64,000 nt of DNA from assembly GCA_017456885.1 (NCBI GenBank), contig JAFTIM010000004.1, positions 1 to 64,000 on the forward strand. Reading direction: 5' to 3'. The notes beneath the pieces were generated by a model. That model worked only from the letters and a program-made list of their open reading frames with translations. It did no database searches and was not told the DNA's origin. This document shows, piece by piece, positions 36,423 through 45,717 of this stretch. The DNA comes from Paludibacteraceae bacterium (GTDB lineage: Bacteria; Bacteroidota; Bacteroidia; Bacteroidales; Paludibacteraceae). The position numbers were made by a program, and so were the translations under genes. Every line of letters begins with the position of its first letter. Position 1 is the stretch's first letter.

Positions 36423-38984
36423 TTATTGATTTTCGTTTGTTTCTGTTTTTTCGTTTTCATCCGGAATTTCCTCAGCATCTTCGGCTGCTACTTTACAAAC
36501 CGAAGCAATCTCGTCGTTGCGTTTTTCGAGGTTAATAAGGCGAACACCTTGCGTTGCACGTCCCATTGTACGAATATCCGCTACTTTCAATCGAATTGTT
36601 ATACCCGACTTGTTTATAATCATCAAATCGTTTTCGTCGCTAACACTCATAATAGCAACCAATCTTCCGGTTTTTTCGGTGATGTTCATGGTTTTAACAC
36701 CTTTACCACCACGATTTGTGATACGATAAATATCGTTAGGCAGACCATTTTCGTCAAGAATGATGTTTCCATTCTCGTCTTTTTCTACAATATTTGTACG
36801 TTTTCCGTAACCTTTTTCGGAAACAACCATTACGGTTTCATTCGACTCCTTATTGCCGCAAATCATACCTACCACTTCGTCGTCGCCTTCGTCGAGTTGC
36901 ATACCGCGAACACCCGTAGAAACACGTCCCATAGAGCGAACGTTCGATTCGTTGAATCGAATGGCACGACCATTACGATTAGCCATAATGATTTCGCTGT
37001 TTCCGTCGGTCAAGCAGACTTGAATCAGACGGTCGTCTTCACGAATTACGATGGCGTTGACACCATTCTGACGTGGTCGTGAATAGGCTTCCAATGACGT
37101 TTTCTTTATCACACCTTGTTTGGTTGCAAATACTAAATAATGAGACTTGACAAACTCCTCATCGTTTAATTGTTTGGTAGTGATGAAGGCATTTACTTTG
37201 TCATCAGCATCAATGTTCAACAAATTCTGAATGGCACGCCCTTTGGCGTTCTTTGCACCTTCGGGTATTTGGAATACTTTCAACCAATAACAACGTCCTT
37301 TTTGAGTAAAGAACATCATCGTATTGTGCATGGAGGCTTGATAGATGTATTCGATAAAGTCTTCATCGCGCGAGTCGCTACCCTTCGACCCCACACCACC
37401 ACGGCTTTGCGTCCTGAACTCGCTCAATGCCGTACGTTTGATGTAGCCAAGGTGCGAAATGGTAATTACCATCTCGTCATCGGCATAAAAATCTTCCGGA
37501 TTCATCTCTTCGTTGGCGTATTCGATAGCGGTTTTGCGCTCGTCGCCGTATTTCTCTTTGATTTCAAGCATTTCGTTTTTGATAATCTCCATTCGGCGCT
37601 CCACTTTTGCCAAAATGTCTTTCAAATCATCAATTAACGCCAACAAATCAGAATACTCTTGTTTCAATTCGTCAATGCGAAGTCCGGTCAGCTGACTGAG
37701 TCGCATATCAACAATGGCTTTCGATTGAATCTCGTCCAAAGCAAAGCGTTCTTCCAATGCTCGTTGAGCTTCAGCAGGGGTTCTGCTTGCACGGATAATA
37801 CGAACAACCTCGTCAATGTTATCAACAGCAACAATCAATCCTTCGAGAATATGGGCACGATCTTGTGCCTTTTGCAATTCAAACGCAGTACGACGTGTTA
37901 CGACATCTAAGCGGTGATTTACAAAATAACGAATCAAATCTTTTAAATTCAACAATCGTGGGCGACCGTTAACCAATGCAATGTTGTTCACGCAGAAAGA
38001 ATATTGCATTGCTGTTTCTTTAAACAATTTATTGAGAACAACGTTTGCGTTGGCATCTTTTTTTATGTCGATAACGATGCGCATGCCATTTCTGTCCGAT
38101 TCGTCATTGACATTTGAGATTCCCTCAATTTTCTTTTCGTTACAAAGATTTGCAATGTATTCTATAAGCTCTTTTTTGTTTACACCATAAGGAATTTCGC
38201 TTACGATGATTTTTTCATGTCCTGTCGGAGTTGTTTCAATTTCGGTTTTCGAGCGAATGATAATGCGTCCTTTTCCCGTTTCAAAAGCATCTTTCACCCC
38301 TGAATATCCGTAGATAATACCTCCTGTCGGGAAATCGGGAGCTTTGATATAATGCATCAATTCTGCAATGGTAATTTCGCTATTATCAATATAAGCATTG
38401 ACTGCATCGACTACTTCGTTAAGATTGTGAGGAGCCATATTGGTTGCCATACCCACAGCAATACCCGAAGCGCCATTGAGCAGAAGGTTAGGTATGCGCG
38501 TTGGCAAAACTGTCGGTTCAGGCAATGTATCGTCGAAATTCATTGTGAAATCGACCGTTTTTTTGTCCAAGTCCACCAACATATCTTCTGCTATTTTGCA
38601 CAATCTGGCTTCGGTGTAACGCATGGCAGCCGGTGTATCTCCGTCTACAGAGCCAAAGTTTCCTTGACCATCGACAAGTGTGTAACGCATCGAAAAATTT
38701 TGTGCCAAGCGAACCAATGTCATATAAATAGATAAATCGCCATGAGGATGGTATTTACCCATTACTTCTCCTACGATTCTTGCCGATTTTTTATAAGGTT
38801 GATTGGAAAAATTGCCCAATTCATTCATACCGTACAAAACGCGTCGGTGTACAGGTTTCAATCCGTCGCGTACATCAGGCAGGGCTCTTGCTACAATCAC
38901 CGACATCGAATAGTCGATGTAGGCAGACTTCATCTCGTCCTCAATGTTGATTTTAATAATTCTGTCTTCGTGTTCTTCTATCAT
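36423..38984 (-). CDS. gyrA: DNA gyrase subunit A
   Basis: Breaks and rejoins DNA for negative supercoiling, with GyrB. The 853-residue protein has the catalytic tyrosine Y123 in [10 protein letters not shown], the winged-helix and tower regions, and a C-terminal beta-pinwheel introduced by a degenerate GyrA box (QSRGGVG near residue 535). The start is the ATG at 38984 ([20 protein letters not shown]), which matches the family; an upstream extension does not. In [13 protein letters not shown], leucine occupies the E. coli Ser83 position and methionine the Asp87 position, the main quinolone-resistance sites. It follows ispE by 112 bp. Confidence 0.96.
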   Translation of the reverse strand: MIEEHEDRIIKINIEDEMKSAYIDYSMSVIVARALPDVRDGLKPVHRRVLYGMNELGNFSNQPYKKSARIVGEVMGKYHPHGDLSIYMTLVRLAQNFSMRYTLVDGQGNFGSVDGDTPAAMRYTEARLCKIAEDMLVDLDKKTVDFTMNFDDTLPEPTVLPTRIPNLLLNGASGIAVGMATNMAPHNLNEVVDAVNAYIDNSEITIAELMHYIKAPDFPTGGIIYGYSGVKDAFETGKGRIIIRSKTEIETTPTGHEKIIVSEIPYGVNKKELIEYIANLCNEKKIEGISNVNDESDRNGMRIVIDIKKDANANVVLNKLFKETAMQYSFCVNNIALVNGRPRLLNLKDLIRYFVNHRLDVVTRRTAFELQKAQDRAHILEGLIVAVDNIDEVVRIIRASRTPAEAQRALEERFALDEIQSKAIVDMRLSQLTGLRIDELKQEYSDLLALIDDLKDILAKVERRMEIIKNEMLEIKEKYGDERKTAIEYANEEMNPEDFYADDEMVITISHLGYIKRTALSEFRTQSRGGVGSKGSDSRDEDFIEYIYQASMHNTMMFFTQKGRCYWLKVFQIPEGAKNAKGRAIQNLLNIDADDKVNAFITTKQLNDEEFVKSHYLVFATKQGVIKKTSLEAYSRPRQNGVNAIVIREDDRLIQVCLTDGNSEIIMANRNGRAIRFNESNVRSMGRVSTGVRGMQLDEGDDEVVGMICGNKESNETVMVVSEKGYGKRTNIVEKDENGNIILDENGLPNDIYRITNRGGKGVKTMNITEKTGRLVAIMSVSDENDLMIINKSGITIRLKVADIRTMGRATQGVRLINLEKRNDEIASVCKVAAEDAEEIPDENEKTETNENQ

Positions 38985-39096
38985 TGTAGTAAATATATTT
39001 ATAAAATATCGTGCTAAAATAATGCTTTTTGTTGGTTTGGGCAACTCTTTTGGGAGATAAATTTCAACAACAAGCAAATAAACAGAAACAGATGTT

Positions 39097-39909
39097 TTAG
39101 TCAAAAACACCTATAAAACTAAACCAATTTTTGGGAATGGAAAGTGGTTGCGGACGTGTATCGAAAATGCCGAAAACCGATGAACCTGAACCCGACATTG
39201 ATGCGTACAATGCGCCTTGTTTGTATAGAAGTTCTTTTACCTCTTTTATTTCGCGATGTTTTGTAAAAACACTTTCTTCAAAATCGTTAAAAATAACATT
39301 TTTCCAGTTTGTTATGGGTGTTTTTAGTATTCTGTCGTATAATGATACATTGCTTTTGTGAGGAACAACAGAGGAATAGGCCTCGGACGTTGAAATGTGA
39401 ACATCTGGTTTTATGAGATATATGTAATAGTTTGATAAACTGATATTTATGTCTTTTAGTTTATCTCCAATGCCTGTCGCATACGAAGGTCGATTGGCAA
39501 TGAAAAATGCACAATCGGCACCTAATTTCGCTGCAAATGTTTTTTGAGTCTCTTCTGTTAAATTTAACTTAAACTTTTCGTTTAGCATTTTTATGGTGAA
39601 CGCAGCGTCAGCCGAACCACCTCCAAGCCCTGCACCAAACGGTATTTTTTTTAACAGGTTGATTTCGACTTTGGGCAATTCAAAAGAACTTGCCAAAAGT
39701 CGGTAAGCTTTTATTATTAGATTTTGCTCGGTATTACCATCAATTTTCAATCCGCTGATTGTCAGTGAAATATTGTCTGATTCGACAATCTCTAAAGCAT
39801 CGTGTATGGGTATGGGATAAAAAACCGTTTCGATGTTATGATAGCCGTCAGGACGACGTTCTGTGATGTTTAATCCTAAATTTATTTTTGCGTTCGGAAA
39901 TGTGATCAT
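39097..39909 (-). CDS. ispE: 4-diphosphocytidyl-2-C-methyl-D-erythritol kinase
   Basis: GHMP kinase of the MEP isoprenoid pathway. The 270-residue protein starts FPNAKINLGLNI (4-15) and has the ATP-binding PFGAGLGGGSADAAF near residue 90 and the C-terminal MSGSGSSVFG. It follows ung by 4 bp, so they share a transcript. Isoprenoids made here feed undecaprenyl carrier synthesis. Confidence 0.96.
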   Translation of the reverse strand: MITFPNAKINLGLNITERRPDGYHNIETVFYPIPIHDALEIVESDNISLTISGLKIDGNTEQNLIIKAYRLLASSFELPKVEINLLKKIPFGAGLGGGSADAAFTIKMLNEKFKLNLTEETQKTFAAKLGADCAFFIANRPSYATGIGDKLKDINISLSNYYIYLIKPDVHISTSEAYSSVVPHKSNVSLYDRILKTPITNWKNVIFNDFEESVFTKHREIKEVKELLYKQGALYASMSGSGSSVFGIFDTRPQPLSIPKNWFSFIGVFD

Positions 39910-39913
39910 GGCA

Positions 39914-40579
39914 TTATCTCCAATCTATTTCGGACAAGCCGTTCAATCGTAAATATTCGTTTGTTTTTGAAAAGTGTTTGCATCCGAAAAATCCTCTGTA
40001 TGCCGAGAGCGGAGATGGATGTACAGCCTTGAGCACCAAATGTTTGTGTTCGTCGATTAACGATGCCTTTTGTTGGGCATAACTACCCCACAACAAAAAT
40101 ACGAGGTGTTCTTTTTCTTGTGAAAGTATTTTTATTACGGCATCGGTAAACGTTTCCCAGCCTTTCCCTTGATGAGAGCCTGCCATACCCGATTGAACCG
40201 TGAGTGTTGCATTCAGCAGAAAAACGCCTTGTTTTGCCCAACGTTCCAAATTGCCTGTCGTATAGGTTTTTATATTTAAATCGCTTTCGATTTCTTTATA
40301 AATGTTTTGTAACGATGGAGGCAATGGTATTTTGTCATTTACCGAAAAACACAATCCGTGAGCCTGATTCGGACCATGATACGGATCTTGCCCCAACAAT
40401 ACTACTTTTACGTTTGAAAACGGGCAAACGTTGAAAGCATTGAAAATAAGCGAACCGGGAGGATATATGCGTTTGGTCTGATACTCTTTTCTTACAAAAT
40501 CGGTCAAATCTTTAAAGTACTGTTTTTCAAACTCTTTTTCCAATTGAGTATGCCAAGATGGGTCGATTTTTACATTCAT
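39914..40579 (-). CDS. ung: Uracil-DNA glycosylase
   Basis: Removes uracil from DNA. The 221-residue protein has the family 1 motifs: GQDPYHG (63-69, catalytic D65) and HPSPLSAYRGFFGCKHF near the C terminus. The start is set at the ATG at 40579 (MNVKIDPSWHTQL), the normal family start; the in-frame extension to 40621 overlaps the divergent promoter region. Confidence 0.96.
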   Translation of the reverse strand: MNVKIDPSWHTQLEKEFEKQYFKDLTDFVRKEYQTKRIYPPGSLIFNAFNVCPFSNVKVVLLGQDPYHGPNQAHGLCFSVNDKIPLPPSLQNIYKEIESDLNIKTYTTGNLERWAKQGVFLLNATLTVQSGMAGSHQGKGWETFTDAVIKILSQEKEHLVFLLWGSYAQQKASLIDEHKHLVLKAVHPSPLSAYRGFFGCKHFSKTNEYLRLNGLSEIDWR

Positions 40580-40645
40580 GAGAGAAAAAATTTTTGGTAA
40601 AAGTAGTGAAAATAACAACAAGAGATTTTTTTAAAATAGGTTTTA

Positions 40646-40653
40646 TTAACTTT
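40646..40653 (+). promoter_or_regulatory. -7 box of the DUF554 gene
   Basis: TAACTTTG at 40646-40653. Its last bases form an in-frame TTG that is not a start; the ATG is at 40670. Confidence 0.5.
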
Positions 40654-40669
40654 GCCTAAAATCTCGAAT

Positions 40670-41359
40670 ATGATAGGAACGGTTGTCAATACCACTGCTG
40701 TTGTTATCGGCAGTTGCATAGGTTTAGGGTTAAAAAAAAGCATTCCCGAATCTTACAAAAACATTTTTTTTCAAACAACAGGACTTATTACTCTTGCTTT
40801 GGGATTTGCCATGGTGGCAAGTATGAAGCATTTGATTGTAGTGATTTTCAGCATGGTAATCGGAACCTTTTTTGGCACATGGTGTAAGATAGAGGAAAGA
40901 ATAGAACGACTTGGTGAGGTGCTGAAAAATCGTTTCAACATACATGGAGAGAGATTTTCGGAGGGTTTGATAACCGCTTTTTTAATGTTTTGTGTAGGTT
41001 CGATGACCATACTCGGGGCAATAGAAGAAGGGCTTGGAAAATCGTCGGATTTACTGATAACGAAATCGGTTTTAGATGGTTTCTCATCCATTATTCTATC
41101 GTCGGTTTTTGGTATCGGCGTTTTATTGTCGGCTCTACCCTTGTTCTTGTTTCAGGCTGCCATCACATTGTTGGCAATGCAAGTTGCACCGTTTTTTACT
41201 TCTGAAATGATAGAATGTTTGACTTCGGTTGGCGGAATAATGATGATAGGATTGGGACTTAATATATTGGAAATAAAAAAAATACCTGTTTCGAATATGT
41301 TGCCTGCATTGTTATTTGTGTGTCTGTTTATGTTTGCCTTTCAAAATATCAATCTTTGA
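40670..41359 (+). CDS. DUF554 family membrane protein
   Basis: About 229 residues, beginning MIGTVVNTTAVVIGSCIGLG, with six to seven membrane helices and the glycine-rich GLITLALGFAM and FCVGSMTILGAIEEG segments of DUF554 (YqgA-like). The family is thought to be a transporter but no substrate is established. It starts the forward run to 44.9 kb; the next gene follows by 6 bp. Confidence 0.9.
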   Translation: MIGTVVNTTAVVIGSCIGLGLKKSIPESYKNIFFQTTGLITLALGFAMVASMKHLIVVIFSMVIGTFFGTWCKIEERIERLGEVLKNRFNIHGERFSEGLITAFLMFCVGSMTILGAIEEGLGKSSDLLITKSVLDGFSSIILSSVFGIGVLLSALPLFLFQAAITLLAMQVAPFFTSEMIECLTSVGGIMMIGLGLNILEIKKIPVSNMLPALLFVCLFMFAFQNINL

Positions 41360-41365
41360 TTTGTT

Positions 41366-42268
41366 ATGGATAAAATTGCACTTCTGATTATATATAATCA
41401 TCGTTACGATAAAAACATCGAACCGTTGGAACAGATTTACGCAGGGCGTTTTAGTTACATTTATCATATTGTGCCTTTTTACGACGGACAAAAGGAGAAT
41501 GTGATTCCTGTGTACGAGAGTTCGTTTTATTTCGAGGGATATATTGCTCAATGTTTTCAGCACTTGAAAGATAAAGGTTTTACACACTATTTTTTTGTTG
41601 CCGATGATTTGATGTTGAATCCGTTGATAACAGAGCAAAATTTGTTTGAAATATCGGGAATGAAGCGAGAACAACCATTTATTTCCGAGCTGTTTAGCCT
41701 TAAAAACAAGCAATATCCGTGGTATCATTTGATAGATGCGTTGGAATATAATCCGAAAAAACTTGGCGTAGAGATTGCCGACATAATACCCTCTTGCAAT
41801 GAGGTGCGCTCCCGAATCGAATACTACAATCTTAATGCCGATGTACAGATTCCGTTATGGATGTTGATAAAATTGTTTTGGCATAGAAAAACGAAACGTT
41901 CGTTTCTTTTTGTATTGAAGTCGCTATTGAGTTTCAGGTGGGTACAAACGATGAAATATCCTCTGATAGGTGCCTATTCGGACATATTGTTGGTGCCTCA
42001 AAGTATGATGAATCGTTTTGTCGGTTATTGCGGAGCCTTTGCCGCATCCGATTTGTTTGTGGAATTGGCTATCCCCACCGCGTTGATAATGTGTTCGGAA
42101 CAGGTTGTTACGGAAAAAGATTTGCTTTTGAATAAAAGTTTGCATTCGAGCAAAGATGACTTTTCCATTTTAGACAAATATCAATTTAATTATAACGCCC
42201 TTGAAAGTGATTTCCCTGAAAATCATCTATTTTTACATCCTATAAAATTGTCGAAATGGAAAAAATAG
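41366..42268 (+). CDS. Unknown protein, possible GT-A-like glycosyltransferase
   Basis: A 300-residue protein without a family I can name. The N-terminal IALLIIYNHRYD and the later HYFFVADDLMLNP, a strand ending in an Asp-Asp pair before a hydrophobic position, resemble the nucleotide-sugar DxD site of GT-A enzymes, and a basic WHRKTKRSFLFVLKSLLSFRW stretch could touch the membrane. There is no signal peptide. It overlaps the following flavoprotein gene by 13 bp, so the two products very probably act together. Glycosyl transfer is inference. Confidence 0.6.
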   Translation: MDKIALLIIYNHRYDKNIEPLEQIYAGRFSYIYHIVPFYDGQKENVIPVYESSFYFEGYIAQCFQHLKDKGFTHYFFVADDLMLNPLITEQNLFEISGMKREQPFISELFSLKNKQYPWYHLIDALEYNPKKLGVEIADIIPSCNEVRSRIEYYNLNADVQIPLWMLIKLFWHRKTKRSFLFVLKSLLSFRWVQTMKYPLIGAYSDILLVPQSMMNRFVGYCGAFAASDLFVELAIPTALIMCSEQVVTEKDLLLNKSLHSSKDDFSILDKYQFNYNALESDFPENHLFLHPIKLSKWKK

Positions 42269-43506
42269 CAGTAATTGGTGCAGGAATCTCTGGTTTGGCA
42301 ATTGCTCAAATGCTAAAAGCAACAAACAATGTGGTTGTTTTTGAAAAAGAGGAGCGTCCCGGAGGATTGATTAAGTGTGAAAACGTAGGAGGAAACCTTT
42401 ATCACACGGTTGGAGGGCACGTGTTTAATTCAAAACGACAAGACGTATTGGAATGGTTTTGGAAATTTTTCGACCGAACAAACGAGTTTACAAAAACGAT
42501 TCGAAAAGCGGTAGTCAATTTCGATAACAATCTTTGGGTGGATTATCCGATTGAAAATCATGTATATATGTTTCCAAAAAACATTGTCGAATCGGTTATT
42601 TGCGATTTATTGACAATAAGCAAAGCCTCGAAATCTGTTGACAATGTAAGTTTTGAGGATTTTTTGTTACAAAATTTTGGAAAAACACTCTATCAACTTT
42701 ATTTTCAGCCTTATAACGAGAAAGTTTGGAAAAGAAATCTTTCGGAAGTTCCGCTTTCATGGTTAGATGGGAAATTGCCCATGCCAAATGTGAGGGAGAT
42801 ACTTTACAATAATTTTTGTCATGTAGAGGAATCGGCAATGGTTCACAGCTCGTTTTTCTATCCGAAAAAAAACGGCTCTCAGTTTTTGGCAGACAGGCTT
42901 GCCGATGGGCTTCACATCGAATACAATCAGGAAATAGCCAAAATGGAACGTAAGGGTAACCTTTGGATTATCAATGGAATGGCATTTGATAAAGTTATTT
43001 TTTCCGGAAATATTAAAGCACTCCCCTATCTGCTTGATGACGAGTTTATTACGGTTGAAAATGACTGTTTTATCGAGCGTTTGGAATATCACGGAACCAC
43101 TTCTGTTTTTTGCGAGATAGATAAAAATCCGTATAGTTGGATTTATATGCCGAGTCGTAATCATGCTTCGCATAGAATAATTTGTACGGGTAATTTTTCG
43201 CCTTACAACAATGTTTCAAATGATAGAATTACGGCAAGTATCGAATTTTCAGATTTTGCTTCGGAAGAGCTTGTGCAAGAGAGTTTGAAACAAATTCCGC
43301 TAAACCCTCGTTACATTTGTCGGCGTTATACTCAATACACCTATCCTATTCAAAATGCCGATACACGAAAACAAATAAAAATCATTAAGCAAAAGTTGGC
43401 AAAAGCAAATCTCTTTCTGCTTGGTCGTTTTGCCGAATGGGAATACTACAACATGGATGCAGCCATTGGAGCTGCCATGGATTTGTCGAAGATTATAAAT
43501 AGTTAA
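42256..43506 (+). CDS. FAD-dependent oxidoreductase related to UDP-galactopyranose mutase
   Basis: A 416-residue flavoprotein with the N-terminal dinucleotide motif VIGAGISGLAIA (5-16) followed by VVFEKEERPGGL. FNSKRQDV and PYNEKVWKRNLSEVPLSWL lie in the middle, and the C-terminal LLGRFAEWEYYNMDAAIGAAM closely follows the FAD-contact block of UDP-galactopyranose mutases and protoporphyrinogen-oxidase-like proteins. A sugar ring-contraction role would fit the GT-like partner upstream, but the canonical mutase residues cannot be verified by eye. Confidence 0.7.
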   Translation: MEKIAVIGAGISGLAIAQMLKATNNVVVFEKEERPGGLIKCENVGGNLYHTVGGHVFNSKRQDVLEWFWKFFDRTNEFTKTIRKAVVNFDNNLWVDYPIENHVYMFPKNIVESVICDLLTISKASKSVDNVSFEDFLLQNFGKTLYQLYFQPYNEKVWKRNLSEVPLSWLDGKLPMPNVREILYNNFCHVEESAMVHSSFFYPKKNGSQFLADRLADGLHIEYNQEIAKMERKGNLWIINGMAFDKVIFSGNIKALPYLLDDEFITVENDCFIERLEYHGTTSVFCEIDKNPYSWIYMPSRNHASHRIICTGNFSPYNNVSNDRITASIEFSDFASEELVQESLKQIPLNPRYICRRYTQYTYPIQNADTRKQIKIIKQKLAKANLFLLGRFAEWEYYNMDAAIGAAMDLSKIINS

Positions 43507-43512
43507 AATACA

Positions 43513-44871
43513 ATGAAATACAAATTATTTTTCCCACTTGTTTTGCTTTTATTTTGTTATTCTTGCAAGAACGAACAAGTGTCTGACGACGTCGCAAAAG
43601 CGTACAAAGTCAATGAGTTTATAAAATCGACAATGGAGGACGTGTATCTTTGGTATAAAGAGATGCCCGACATTAGTCCGGAAAGTGAAACTAATCCAAA
43701 AAACTTTTATAAAAAGTTGCTTTACACGGAAGATAAGTGGTCGTACATAACCGATAATGCAAACGCATTGACCAACTCTTTGTCGGGTATAGAAACTACT
43801 TTCGGGTATCAGTTGGCTTTTTATAGAACAACATCAAATGCTGATGAGTATTTTGCTGTGGTTGAATATGTTAACGATAACACACCGGCTTCGGCGGCAG
43901 GCATCTCTCGTGGCGATTATTTTGTTCGTATCAATGGCGAAAAAATCAATGCAAGCAACTACATGGAATTGATAAACGGTTCCTCGATAACTCTTACAAA
44001 AGCCGACTTGGTTGATAGGAATATTGTTGAGACATCAGAAACAATTACTTTGACGTCAAAAAAATTGACAATAAATCCTGTTTTGTATAAAAGTGTTATT
44101 GAAAAAAACGGAATAAAAATAGGCTATATGGTGTACACAAGTTATGTGGGCGATTTGAATCATTTGCTGGAGGAGGCATTGGCTTATTTTAAGGCGGAAA
44201 ATGTTTCGGAGTTTGTGCTTGATTTGCGGTTCAATAGCGGTGGCGACGAAACGGCAAGTACCTATTTATGCAGTTCGTTGGCACCTAAAGATGTTGTTGA
44301 CAATCAGTTGATATTGATTTATAACAAATGGAATGACAAATACGATGAATATTGGCGAGAACACAACTATACCAATCGTATAGAACGGCGATTTGAAGAG
44401 GTGCCTTATAATTTGAATTTAAGCCGTTTGTATGTTCTTACGAGCTCTTCAACGGCTTCGGCTTCCGAGCTTACCATTATAGGTTTGATGCCGTATATGA
44501 ATGTGGTCAAAATAGGTGAAACCACATACGGAAAATACACATCGATGATTCTGATACAGCCCAAAGACAAAAGCATTGCCAATTGGGCTTTATTGCCCAT
44601 CATTGCCAAATACACCAATGCCGATGGATATACCGATTTTAAAGACGGTTTAGCTCCCGACTACGAAGTTACGGACAATTTGTTTCCTGCTGTTGCGCTT
44701 GGCAATGAGAAGGAACCTCTTCTGTCAAAAGCACTTGAGTTGATAACGGGAGTAAGTACGCAAGCCGAAGCCGCTAAATCAAAAAGAGTTCCTGTTGATT
44801 TTGAGTTCGTTACTACTATTCAATCAAGTTTTGATGAGTTTCGTTCTAACTTTTACTTAAAGTATGAATAG
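43513..44871 (+). CDS. S41-family peptidase, lipoprotein
   Basis: A 452-residue exported protease. The signal peptide ends in a lipobox (LLLFCYSC, Cys about residue 17). An N-terminal domain is followed by a PDZ-like region (NDNTPASAAGISRGDYFVRI near 120) and the S41 catalytic domain with DLRFNSGGDETAS near 240 and SSSTASASELTI, holding the serine nucleophile, near 313. Related Bacteroidota lipoproteins face the periplasm or cell surface. It follows the flavoprotein gene by 6 bp. Confidence 0.9.
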   Translation: MKYKLFFPLVLLLFCYSCKNEQVSDDVAKAYKVNEFIKSTMEDVYLWYKEMPDISPESETNPKNFYKKLLYTEDKWSYITDNANALTNSLSGIETTFGYQLAFYRTTSNADEYFAVVEYVNDNTPASAAGISRGDYFVRINGEKINASNYMELINGSSITLTKADLVDRNIVETSETITLTSKKLTINPVLYKSVIEKNGIKIGYMVYTSYVGDLNHLLEEALAYFKAENVSEFVLDLRFNSGGDETASTYLCSSLAPKDVVDNQLILIYNKWNDKYDEYWREHNYTNRIERRFEEVPYNLNLSRLYVLTSSSTASASELTIIGLMPYMNVVKIGETTYGKYTSMILIQPKDKSIANWALLPIIAKYTNADGYTDFKDGLAPDYEVTDNLFPAVALGNEKEPLLSKALELITGVSTQAEAAKSKRVPVDFEFVTTIQSSFDEFRSNFYLKYE

Positions 44872-44933
44872 TCCTACACAATTAGAAACGTATAAATACC
44901 AATTTCTTTGTAAATATGCCTTCTCGAAAACAC

Positions 44934-44963
44934 TTGCGTGGTAAAAAATGTGTGGTAACTTTG
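44934..44963 (+). promoter_or_regulatory. Promoter of the candidate small RNA
   Basis: TTGC (44934-44937) with TAACTTTG (44956-44963), 19 bp between the TTG and the -7 box. No coding start follows on the plus strand. Confidence 0.65.
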
Positions 44964-44969
44964 CAACAG

Positions 44970-45106
44970 ATTTGAGAGTAATCTCAAGTTTAGTTGCTTT
45001 GATAACCTCTGATGTGGTTACATCGTACAGAGACCGATTTAGTTCGGGAAAGTATGCCACTACGGTGTGTGTACTTATTGAGAGGATTCTTATCCTCTCA
45101 TTTTTT
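44970..45106 (+). ncRNA. Candidate small RNA with own promoter and terminator
   Basis: About 137 nt bounded by a full -33/-7 promoter and a terminator. The predicted RNA holds hairpins TTGAGA/TCTCAA (44972-44987), TAACC/GGTTA (45003-45020), CCGA/TCGG (around 45034-45047), AGTA-GCCAC/GGTGT-GTACT (45051-45075) and the terminal stem. There is no convincing reading frame inside. The family is not recognised; a Bacteroidales-specific structured RNA class is possible. Confidence 0.6.
45079..45106 (+). terminator. Terminator of the candidate small RNA
   Basis: Nine-bp stem TGAGAGGAT / TATCCTCTCA-type with loop TCTT and T6 (45101-45106). Confidence 0.85.
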
Positions 45107-45590
45107 ATCCCCATTGTTTTCTAAATTCTGTTGTAAATACTTTTCCTTTTGTAGATGGTATGTTCAGTTTATCGTCCTTATCATTGTATTCTTGCAATTT
45201 ATTCCGTGTATTTTTAGCAAATTCAAATCGTCTTCTTACATCCGCAGGCACTACTGCGTCAGCCACCGGCACGAGTTGGTGTCGGCAGTTCCATCCGCCG
45301 CAGTTCACTTGGAAATTCTCCGGCGTTGTTCCCTCTATCATTCCGTATGGCAGACCTGTTTTATCGTAGATTTCGCATTGGTGGTCGTCAATCTTACCTG
45401 TCAGAATGGTCGGTATCTCGGAGCGGTGAATGTACTTCTTTTCCGTGAGATGTTGGCAGAACTCGCGCGTAGTTTCTATGTTGCTGCCTGTGTACATGAA
45501 CCACTCTGTTTCGAGGTCGTCGGTCAGTAGTTTGTTGTTTTGAGCTGTGAATATTGGCTCACCACAAACGAAAATTCGCGACATTATCAA
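45105..45590 (-). pseudogene. Fragment of a phage head morphogenesis (Mu F / SPP1 gp7-like) protein
   Basis: 161 residues resembling the C-terminal domain of phage minor head proteins: YTGSNIETTREFC, YIHRSEIPTIL, then CGGWNCRHQLVPV with the conserved cysteine and histidine pattern. The usual long N-terminal part is missing and no other phage gene is near, so it is read as a remnant. GC is very high (40 of 60 in 45241-45300), far above the neighbours, confirming foreign origin. Its stop codon touches the small-RNA terminator. An intact small orphan protein is less likely. Confidence 0.6.
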
Positions 45591-45717
45591 GAAACAATAT
45601 TGTGGTTAGAGCTGAGGAATTAAAATAGCATTCGAAATTTGACAAATTTGTCTCTTAGAATATTTTTTTTACTATCTTTATTTTTTGATTTTTGAGGATT
45701 TTAAACACGTCATTAAA

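Noticed and set aside
45105..45590. A toxin (ADP-ribosyltransferase-like) reading of the GC-rich fragment.
   Set aside because: The cysteine and histidine layout fits phage minor head proteins better and no catalytic toxin motif is visible.
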